Assembly: GCA_005776585.1 (NCBI GenBank)
Contig: SXOX01000263.1
Coordinates: 1 to 49,082 of the forward strand
Length of the DNA: 49,082 nt
Source of the DNA: Pseudomonadota bacterium
GTDB lineage: Bacteria > Myxococcota_A > UBA9042 > GCA-2863065
Direction of reading: 5' to 3'
A model generated the notes under the pieces. The model made no database searches. It had not been told where the DNA came from and was given only the letters and a program-made list of their open reading frames with translations. Both the position numbers and the translations under genes were made by a program. Positions 43,094 through 49,082 of this stretch are shown here, in pieces; position 1 is the stretch's first letter, and each line of letters opens with the position of its first letter.

Positions 43094-44947
43094 CTACTTC
43101 GGTGGAAGCTGAATGGGGATCTTGGTGCCAGACCACGTGCCCTTGAAGGTGGGACCGGGGCCGCCATCGACCTCGATCGTGCCGCTGTGCTCGCCATTGG
43201 TGAGCTTGTCGACGTACAGGTCGTCGTCCTCGTCGACGAGCTTGGCCTTGCCCGACAGCCGCAGCTGGCTGTCGAGCGCCAGCGTGCCGATCCACGTCTC
43301 GATTGGCGCGACCAGCAGGCCGACAGTGCTCGTGCAGAACTGCTCGATGTCCTTCTCCTCGATGCCGACCGCGTCGAGCACTGAGCCGGACATGGCCGAC
43401 GCGATGCTCTTGCAGTTGACGAACTTGAGCGCCGCGCCCTTGAGCGTGTTCTCGCCCGTGAGAGTCTTGAGGATCATCTCGTTGAGGACAAACAGGATGA
43501 GCTTGCCGTAGCTGAGCTTGATGACGTGGTTGTCGATGAAGAGGTCATCTCGATTGACGATGGATGCCGTGAACTTGCCCTCGATGATCTCCTGCGGGAA
43601 CTGGGTATTCGCGATCTGCGTGAGTGAGAACGTGTACAGGCCACACTTGTCGTAGTCTGGTGCGTTCTTGTCACACCCGAACTTCCACGAGAGCACCAGT
43701 CCGTCCCAGTATTGCAATCCCTGTACGTAGTAGTTGTTTTGGAGCTTGGAGATCTTGACCTTGGACTTGAGGTGCAGGTTGTCCACGATCTGCGTGAGGT
43801 CGTCGCCGATGGTGAAGAAGTCCTTGAGCCAGTCGGGCGCGTCGGACTTGACCCAGTTCGTAATGACCTTGGCGAGCTCCTTCTCGAACAGCCCGAATGC
43901 CACGTCCACGATGACCGAGCCCAGGTACAGCTTCACGAGGTTCTTGATCTGGTCGATGAGGAACTTACCAGGATCATTGAACAACGTAACGATACCGTCG
44001 ATGACCTGGCCCACGGTCCCGAGCGCTGGGAGCGCGCCCTGGAAGTTGAAGTAGTCGTCGACGTCGTAGGTGCCCGTGGGGTTGAGCGGTAGCGTGTAGA
44101 GCTCGAGCGTGGCCGGCGTCTTCTGGTTGGCGATCACGAAGACGCCGTCACGACATCCCGCAGCGGCCAGGTGACCGGCTGCGCTCTTGGCGGTGGCGAT
44201 GACCGTGAAGTAGCTGCCCGCCGCGAGGCCGTCGAAGACCGGCTTGGCATCCACGCCGAGGACCGTCTTGTCGGCGAGGCTGTTGGTGTAGTTGGCCGTT
44301 GGCGTGAACGTGCCGCAGATGAAGGTCTTGGGCATGAGCCGGACCTTGATGGAGCCGAGCCCCACGGGGCCCTCGTAGCTGAAGCTCACCTCGACGGAGC
44401 CTTTGGGCGCATCCGACACGATGACGTCGAGCGTGACCGGCTCGGCGCCCTCGACCCCGAGCCGCACCGTGTAGCTCACGTCACCGACGTTGCCCGCGCG
44501 GAACTTGTTGGCGACCTCGCCGTCGCCGTCGGCCACGGCCACCTGCGTCTGCAGGGACGCGTCGCCCTTCTGCCCGTTGGGCCCCTCGTTCTTGATGATC
44601 TCGTAGGCGACCGCGACGTCGGCCGCGGGCTTTCCCTCCTCGAGATCGATGACCTGGGCGCGAATTGCCAGCTCGTCTTGGATCTTGAGGCCCGTGGGCA
44701 CCGTCGTGTCGTGGTGCAGGACCAGCAGCAGCCTCTTGGCCGGGGCCTCGCCGTCGAGCCCCGTCGGTCCCGGCGTCCCCCAATCCGGCTGCGACTTGCT
44801 GCCGTCGCCGTTCCACTCCAGGCCGTCCGGCGCCGCGCTCGATCCGCCACCGGCGCCGCCGCAGCCGCCGAGCAGCGCGAGCGTCGCAGCGACCGCGATG
44901 AGGCCCAAGCGATTGCCAATGGCGAGCGTGCGTCGTTCGTCGTGCAT
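43094..44947 (-). CDS. 617-aa lipoprotein with Big1-like Ig domain
   Basis: ATG 44947 has GGGAG upstream and begins a signal ending LALLGGC; the longer frame to 45184 overlaps the promoter region. After a Gly/Ser spacer, residues about 75-180 (VIDLEEGKPAADVAVAYEII, then VAVADGDGEVANKFRAG) resemble a bacterial Big1/invasin-type Ig domain. A second beta-rich segment and then a long helical and beta C-terminal part follow, with repeated KxxKLxxxY phrases, and no family I recognise. The middle contains more A/T-ending codons than neighbouring genes. Envelope surface protein, role unknown. Confidence 0.75.
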   Translation of the reverse strand: MHDERRTLAIGNRLGLIAVAATLALLGGCGGAGGGSSAAPDGLEWNGDGSKSQPDWGTPGPTGLDGEAPAKRLLLVLHHDTTVPTGLKIQDELAIRAQVIDLEEGKPAADVAVAYEIIKNEGPNGQKGDASLQTQVAVADGDGEVANKFRAGNVGDVSYTVRLGVEGAEPVTLDVIVSDAPKGSVEVSFSYEGPVGLGSIKVRLMPKTFICGTFTPTANYTNSLADKTVLGVDAKPVFDGLAAGSYFTVIATAKSAAGHLAAAGCRDGVFVIANQKTPATLELYTLPLNPTGTYDVDDYFNFQGALPALGTVGQVIDGIVTLFNDPGKFLIDQIKNLVKLYLGSVIVDVAFGLFEKELAKVITNWVKSDAPDWLKDFFTIGDDLTQIVDNLHLKSKVKISKLQNNYYVQGLQYWDGLVLSWKFGCDKNAPDYDKCGLYTFSLTQIANTQFPQEIIEGKFTASIVNRDDLFIDNHVIKLSYGKLILFVLNEMILKTLTGENTLKGAALKFVNCKSIASAMSGSVLDAVGIEEKDIEQFCTSTVGLLVAPIETWIGTLALDSQLRLSGKAKLVDEDDDLYVDKLTNGEHSGTIEVDGGPGPTFKGTWSGTKIPIQLPPK

Positions 44948-45077
44948 GCGTGCTCCCTGAGCGCCGCGCTCTTCAGCTGCCGCGACGCGTTCGCGGGCAT
45001 CATAGTCGCCGAGAGGCGGCGGGTCCACGACCTTCATGGAACGCTCGAGCCGACGCGCGAAGATGCCCTCCCGTTGC

Positions 45078-45105
45078 TTGCGGCGGTTTTTGGGCCTGCT
45101 ATAAT
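45078..45105 (+). promoter_or_regulatory. Strong sigma70-type promoter
   Basis: TTGCGG at 45078-45083 is separated by 16 bp from a perfect TATAAT at 45100-45105. A perfect -10 hexamer is notable in such GC-rich DNA. It faces the gene at 45248, leaving a leader of about 135 nt. Confidence 0.6.
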
Positions 45106-45115
45106 CCGCCGACCG

Positions 45116-45145
45116 TTGACAAAAGTGCATGTAAGTGCACGTAAT
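45116..45145 (+). promoter_or_regulatory. Second promoter-like element with perfect -35
   Basis: TTGACA at 45116-45121, then 18 bp, then CGTAAT at 45140-45145 (4 of 6 to the -10). The spacer contains GTGCA and TGCAC in inverted order (45125-45129, 45136-45140), where a repressor could bind. Confidence 0.45.
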
Positions 45146-45234
45146 CACGAACGGTTTGGCAGTTTTGCGGGGACGCCCCCGCACCCCCCGAGCGCGTTGG
45201 CGCTCGTGTACGAGTCACGGACAGTCAGAGTCAC

Positions 45235-45239
45235 GGAGG
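45235..45239 (+). promoter_or_regulatory. Ribosome binding site deciding the start of the 135-aa gene
   Basis: GGAGG lies 8 nt before ATG 45248 and is the reason for preferring this start over the much longer open frame that runs antisense to the lipoprotein gene. Confidence 0.75.
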
Positions 45240-45247
45240 TTCACGGG

Positions 45248-45655
45248 ATGGTCCCGAAGACGGAAATCATCAATGCCATCGAGAGCCGATTCGACTACAC
45301 CACGGCGCGGATTCACTTCCGCGACGTGACCGGTCGGACCGGCGCCGGCGACAAGGACAACTACTCCCCCGCGGAGATCGGCGGCATCATCGATGCGCTG
45401 AAGACGATTCGCGACAAGGGCGGACGGATCGACGCCGTCGCCGCGCGCCTCGGCTCCTTCATCGGCGGCGGGTCGGCACCAGCGGCTGCGGCGCCTGCGC
45501 CGGCGCCCAAGGCGGCCGAGGCCCCCAAGGCGGAGGCCGCGCCCGCGGCTGAGGCCAAGGCCGAGGAGCCCAAGGCCGACGAGGCCGCGCCCGCCGAGGG
45601 CGAGGCCGAGGCCAAGGCCGACGACGGCAAGAAGGGCAAGAAGAAGGGCGGCTGA
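45248..45655 (+). CDS. Small protein with compact N-terminal domain and Ala/Lys/Glu tail
   Basis: A 135-residue cytoplasmic protein. Residues 1-78 (VPKTEIINAIESRFDYTTAR, then SPAEIGGIIDALKTIRDKGG) look like a small helical domain; residues 80-135 are a low-complexity Ala/Pro/Lys/Glu tail ending in a run of Lys. Such tails occur in nucleoid-associated and ribosome-associated proteins. I recognise no family. Two promoter elements and an ideal ribosome site suggest high expression. Confidence 0.75.
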   Translation: MVPKTEIINAIESRFDYTTARIHFRDVTGRTGAGDKDNYSPAEIGGIIDALKTIRDKGGRIDAVAARLGSFIGGGSAPAAAAPAPAPKAAEAPKAEAAPAAEAKAEEPKADEAAPAEGEAEAKADDGKKGKKKGG

Positions 45656-45661
45656 GCCGCG

Positions 45662-45705
45662 AGCGACGGTGCACCGGGCGACCTTGGCCGCCCGGCCACG
45701 TCGCT
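45662..45705. terminator. Bidirectional terminator-like hairpin
   Basis: An outer stem (AGCGACG 45662-45668 with CGTCGCT 45699-45705) encloses an inner stem (CCGGGCG 45674-45680 with CGCCCGG 45689-45695, extendable to 10 bp with one mismatch). It fills the 52-bp gap between two convergent genes. T-tracts are absent, as often in GC-rich genomes. Confidence 0.55.
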
Positions 45706-45707
45706 GG

Positions 45708-48182
45708 CTACGACTTCTTCGCGACGGCTTTGGCGAACTGCTCGAGCCGGCGCAGCACCAGATCGTGCAGTGTCCCCGGCGGGTAGGCGCCGCTGGCGTC
45801 CGCCGTGCCGGGCTCGACCCCGGTCAGCAAGCGCAACCCATCCTCGACGGTCGCGACGGGCCACAGGTGGAACTGCCCCTTGGCCACCGCGTCTCGCACA
45901 CGCGGCCGCAGCATGAGGTTCGGCACGTTCTGCACCGGGATGATGCAGCCCTGCTCTCCGGACAGGCCCATCGCCGCGCAGACGTCGTAGAAACCCTCGA
46001 CCTTCTCGTTGACGCCGCCAATGGGCTGAATCTCACCCTTCTGGTTGACCGAGCCCGTGACCGCGATCGACTGCCGGATGGGCACGCCTGCGAGCGACGA
46101 CAAGACGGCGTAGAGCTCGGTCGAGCTGGCGCTGTCGCCATCGACGCCGCCGTAGTTCTGCTCGAAGCACACCGTCACGCTCACCGACAACGCCGCGTGC
46201 TGCGCATAGCGGTCCCCGAGGTAACCCGCGATGATGTGGATGCCCTTGTCGTGGATCTTGCCCGAGAGCTTGGACTCGCGCTCGATGTTCACGATGCCCG
46301 CGCGCCCGGCGAACGTGTTGACCGTGATGCGAGACGGCTTGCCGAAGCTCAGCTCGCCGAGCCCGTAGACGGCCAGGCCGTTGATCTGGCCGACCTTCGC
46401 GCCCGCGACGTCGATGAGGGTGCGGCCCTCGAGGATCTCACGCTGGATCTTGTCGGCGACAAGCGACGACCGTGCCGTGCGCTCTTCGATGGCCCGCTCC
46501 ACGTGCACGCGAGAGATGAGCTTCTGGCCCTTCTCCTTCTTGGCGTGGTGGTTTGCCTCGATGACGAGGTTGGCGACGTCGTTGAACTTGAGCGTGAGGC
46601 GTCCCTGGTGATCGGTGAGCCGCGCGCCCTCCTCGATGACGGCCGCGATGCCCTCGCGATCGACGGCCAGGAGCTTGTCGTTGTGGCACGTCGTCGCGAC
46701 GAACTGCGCGTACTCACGAACGGTCTGCGCCGTCGCGTCAATCTCGTCGTCGAAGTCGCACAGCACCTGGAAGAACTTGCGGAAGTCCTCGTCCACGCGA
46801 TGCAGCACGTAGTAGGCCCACGCGGAGCCGTGCAGGACGATCTTGGGCTGGACGGGGATCGGGTCCGGTCGGAGCCCCGCGGTCGGCAGGAACGGCGACA
46901 GAAAGCTCGGGTCCTCGATGGAGACCTCGCGATTGCGCAGGCAGCTCTTGAGCTGCTCCCACACGCCCGGCTGACCGAACAGGTCGAGGACGTTCACGAT
47001 GAGGAAGCCGCCCGAGGCGCGCTGGAGCGAACCGGCGCGGATGAGCGTAAAGTCGGTGAAGTAGACGCCATTTTCGAGCTTGCGCTCGATCTTCCCGAAC
47101 AGGTTGGACCAGGTCGGGCGGGTCTCCACGATGACGGGCGCGCCCTTGACCTCCGCGTTGTCGACCAGGACGTTGACCTCGTACTCCTTGAGCGGCTTCT
47201 TCAGCTGCTCACGCGCCTGGTCGGGATCCGACTCGTCGGGCAGGAACTTCGGCAGGTTCTCCAGGATGTCCTCGAACAGCGCGTCGATGAACGCCACGAC
47301 CTGCTTGTTGGCGCGCTTGCCCTTGCCCTTGAATGGCCGGCGCAGGCTCTCGAAGTGCGTGCCGGAGACCGCCTCGCCGAGCTCGCGTTGGATGTTCTGG
47401 ATCCGCTTGTGCGTGTCGACCTCGATGTCCCGCGTCTTTTGGAGGAACTCCGAGATGTGCGGATCGAGCTTCTTGCGGTTCTCCTCGATGAACCGGCGCT
47501 CCTCCTCGGTGAGGTGGGCGTAGTCCTTGTTGGAGATGATCTTCTCCTCGAGCATCGGGATGGTCACGATGCCGGTCTTCGTCGACTTGATCGTGAAGCC
47601 GACGTCCTTCGCGACGCGCGATAGCTCCAGGAAGCACTCGTTCTCGCGATCGAGGCTGGAGTTGAGGATGCCCTGGACCTTCTCCTGGTGCTCCTTGCTG
47701 TGGAAGACCTTGGGCACCTGCTCTCGGAGGTGCGTGATGATGTCGGCGACGCGGCGCTTGAACTCGGCGGCCGTTCCCGGCTGCATCGAGACCGACAGCG
47801 GCGCGCTCGGGTCCTTGAAGTTGTTGACGCAGATCCAGTCCGGCGGCGTGGCGCGCTTGGGAGCGACCTTCTCCAGCATCGACTTGACCATCGTGGTCTT
47901 GCCCGTGCCACTCGCCCCGGCGACGTAGACGTTGTAATTTCTCTTGTCGATGCTGATGCCGATCTCGAGTGCACGAATCGCGCGGTCTTGCTCGATGACG
48001 CCCGAGAGCGTCTCCAGCTCCGCCGTCGACTTGAAGTCCAGCCACTCCTCGGGGACCTTGCGATAGAGCTCGTCTGGGCGGAGCACGCGGGCCAGCGTGG
48101 TCGCCACGACCGGCGGCGGTGGCGGCCCGGCGGGCTTCTGTGACTCCTTCTTCTTGTCTGACTTCTTGTCCTGCTCACTCAT
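45708..48182 (-). CDS. Lon-family ATP-dependent protease (LonB/LonC-like)
   Basis: An 824-residue AAA+ protease of the COG1067 kind. ATG 48182 overlaps the glgC stop in ATGA; the longer frame reads through glgC out of frame. A Lys/Pro-rich N-terminus is followed by Walker A GASGTGKT (89-96), a long helical insert (about 200-320), the ATPase module, and the S16 protease domain with VDGDSASSTEL (catalytic Ser684) and GVNEKVEGF (Lys727). The Ser-Lys spacing of 43 equals that in Escherichia coli Lon. It lacks the N-terminal Lon substrate domain. It degrades damaged or regulatory proteins in the cytoplasm; specific substrates are unknown. Confidence 0.92.
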   Translation of the reverse strand: MSEQDKKSDKKKESQKPAGPPPPPVVATTLARVLRPDELYRKVPEEWLDFKSTAELETLSGVIEQDRAIRALEIGISIDKRNYNVYVAGASGTGKTTMVKSMLEKVAPKRATPPDWICVNNFKDPSAPLSVSMQPGTAAEFKRRVADIITHLREQVPKVFHSKEHQEKVQGILNSSLDRENECFLELSRVAKDVGFTIKSTKTGIVTIPMLEEKIISNKDYAHLTEEERRFIEENRKKLDPHISEFLQKTRDIEVDTHKRIQNIQRELGEAVSGTHFESLRRPFKGKGKRANKQVVAFIDALFEDILENLPKFLPDESDPDQAREQLKKPLKEYEVNVLVDNAEVKGAPVIVETRPTWSNLFGKIERKLENGVYFTDFTLIRAGSLQRASGGFLIVNVLDLFGQPGVWEQLKSCLRNREVSIEDPSFLSPFLPTAGLRPDPIPVQPKIVLHGSAWAYYVLHRVDEDFRKFFQVLCDFDDEIDATAQTVREYAQFVATTCHNDKLLAVDREGIAAVIEEGARLTDHQGRLTLKFNDVANLVIEANHHAKKEKGQKLISRVHVERAIEERTARSSLVADKIQREILEGRTLIDVAGAKVGQINGLAVYGLGELSFGKPSRITVNTFAGRAGIVNIERESKLSGKIHDKGIHIIAGYLGDRYAQHAALSVSVTVCFEQNYGGVDGDSASSTELYAVLSSLAGVPIRQSIAVTGSVNQKGEIQPIGGVNEKVEGFYDVCAAMGLSGEQGCIIPVQNVPNLMLRPRVRDAVAKGQFHLWPVATVEDGLRLLTGVEPGTADASGAYPPGTLHDLVLRRLEQFAKAVAKKS

Positions 48183-49082
48183 GGGAATACAGCGCCTTTC
48201 GGAATGACGGTGAGGCCCGACGAGGTCACCGTGAACCCGCGCGACCGATCGAGGTTGGCATCGACGCCCACGTGGGCGCCGGGTGGGATGGTGACGTCCT
48301 TGTCGACGATAGCGCGGCGCACGACAGCGCCTGCGCCGACCTTGACGTGGTCGAAGAGCAGGCTGTCGTGGACCTCGGCGCCGCGCTCGATCGTCGTGTT
48401 GGGGCTCAGGATCGAGTGGTGCACGTGCGCGCCCGAGACGATGACGCCACCGCACGCGATGGACGAGACGAGGCTCCCATTCTCGCCCGGCCCCGGAGCG
48501 ACCGTCTTCATGGGCGGGAGCGGCAGCGCGCGCACGCGAATGGGCCACTCGCTGTCGTACAGATTGAACTGGGGCGTGACCGAGAGCAGGTCCATGTTGG
48601 CGTCGTAGTAGCTTTCGAGCGTGCCAATGTCCCGCCAATAGGGCGTCCCGCCGTCGGGTCCATGAAACGGGTGGGCGTACATCTCGGTGCGGCCGAGCAT
48701 CGCGGGGATGATGTCCTTGCCGAAGTCGTGGCTCGAGCCCCGCTTCGTGGCGTCCGCCTCGAGCCACGAGAACAGGGTCGAGGCCCGGAACACGTAGACG
48801 CCCATGTTCACGAGCGACAGATCCGGCCGGCCCGGCATGGGCGGCGGGTCCTTGGGCTTTTCGATGAAGCCGGCGATGCGCCCGTCGGGCGCCATGTCGA
48901 CGATGCCGAAGCCGGACGAGGCCGCGCGCTCGAAGGGCATCACGGAGACCGTGAGATCGGCCTCGTGCTTGATGTGCGCCGCGAGCACGGCCGAGTAGTC
49001 CATCTTGTAGACGTGGTCTCCAGAAAGCACCATCACGTACTTGGGGTTGTGCGCGCGCAGGTGGATGAGGTTCTGGAAGAGC
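48179..49082 (-). CDS. glgC: Glucose-1-phosphate adenylyltransferase, C-terminal part
   Basis: The gene runs off the right edge, so the N-terminus with the nucleotide motif is missing; about 300 residues remain. ADP-glucose pyrophosphorylase features are clear: YVMVLSGDHVYKMDY, FGIVDMAPDGRI, GFIEKPKDPP, LVNMGVYVF, DFGKDIIPAML, PYWRDIGTLESYYDANMDLL and a left-handed beta-helix end (SGAHVHHSILSPNTTI). It makes ADP-glucose for glycogen and is usually controlled allosterically by glycolytic intermediates. The stop overlaps the start of the Lon-family gene. Confidence 0.95.
   Translation of the reverse strand, partial: LFQNLIHLRAHNPKYVMVLSGDHVYKMDYSAVLAAHIKHEADLTVSVMPFERAASSGFGIVDMAPDGRIAGFIEKPKDPPPMPGRPDLSLVNMGVYVFRASTLFSWLEADATKRGSSHDFGKDIIPAMLGRTEMYAHPFHGPDGGTPYWRDIGTLESYYDANMDLLSVTPQFNLYDSEWPIRVRALPLPPMKTVAPGPGENGSLVSSIACGGVIVSGAHVHHSILSPNTTIERGAEVHDSLLFDHVKVGAGAVVRRAIVDKDVTIPPGAHVGVDANLDRSRGFTVTSSGLTVIPKGAVFP

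Larger units (their letters stand above)
44948..45247. other. 300-bp divergent intergenic region
   Basis: This gap between the 617-aa lipoprotein and the small Ala/Lys-tailed protein holds two candidate promoters facing right (45078-45105 and 45116-45145), an inverted GTGCA/TGCAC pair between 45125 and 45140, and the ribosome site at 45235-45239. I saw no further gene in it. Confidence 0.6.

Noticed and set aside
44171..45247. Upstream extension of the 135-aa gene
   Set aside because: The extension is antisense to the 617-aa lipoprotein and passes through the promoter and ribosome site that mark the real start.
45669..47624. Long open frame opposite the Lon-family protease
   Set aside because: It is antisense to a gene with complete ATPase and protease motifs; such frames are common in GC-rich DNA and its product has biased, Asp/Arg/Leu-rich composition.
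48183..48767. N-terminal extension of the Lon-family frame
   Set aside because: It lies within glgC in another frame; the ATG at 48182 in ATGA fits family length.

Overview
The window is 49 kb of gene-dense, very GC-rich bacterial DNA. GC-ending codons predominate, GTG starts are common, and genes often overlap by 4 bp. About eleven of some 34 protein genes encode predicted lipoproteins. Several of these are giant and cysteine-rich, with CDDGxPC-type modules, Asp/Ser/Thr-rich spacers, IPT/TIG, FG-GAP or ASH-type domains. With two PilZ proteins, a DUF4157 protein and an eCIS-type AAA+ ATPase, this points to a myxobacterium-like organism (Myxococcota or a close deltaproteobacterial relative). 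That is inference from gene content; there is no rRNA or marker gene to place it. I found no tRNA, rRNA, CRISPR array, insertion sequence or phage.

Layout. 1-531: 3' end of an acyl-CoA synthetase and a REP-like palindrome filling the gap to the next gene. 527-8459: surface proteins, namely an ASH/FG-GAP protein, a GH10-like protein whose catalytic glutamates appear to be lost, and a 970-aa repeat lipoprotein. 8503-14176: aat, arcA, a hotdog thioesterase, an 801-aa Cys-rich lipoprotein and a YkgJ-like Cys-cluster protein. 14186-21556: a pseudo-receiver/PilZ protein and two giant lipoproteins whose reading frames overlap. 21682-25430: a class A penicillin-binding protein, a Nudix hydrolase and a small lipoprotein in one likely operon. 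25464-29006: an orphan adenine methylase, an acyltransferase, a small membrane protein, a HIT protein and a 42-aa basic protein.

29142-33901 is the most interesting part: four genes that all overlap their neighbours, arranged like a dlt operon (SGNH/DltD-like, MBOAT/DltB-like, acyl carrier protein, adenylate-forming ligase). The ligase, however, belongs to the acetoacetyl-CoA synthetase type rather than the DltA type. I infer a machine that activates a short (3-oxo or 3-hydroxy) acid, loads it on the carrier protein and exports it through the MBOAT protein onto an envelope polymer.

33898-41590: a small lipoprotein, a second pseudo-receiver/PilZ protein, a DUF4157 (eCIS-type) putative effector, an ATP-grasp/low-molecular-weight phosphatase fusion, and a helical-repeat protein coupled to a two-module AAA+ ATPase of the type found with contractile injection systems. 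No sheath, tube or baseplate gene is visible. 41721-49082: three lipoproteins, a small protein with an Ala/Lys/Glu tail behind a strong promoter, a Lon-family protease and the 3' part of glgC.

Several convergent gene pairs end with interlocked stop codons (CTAG or TTAG), leaving no room for a terminator between them.
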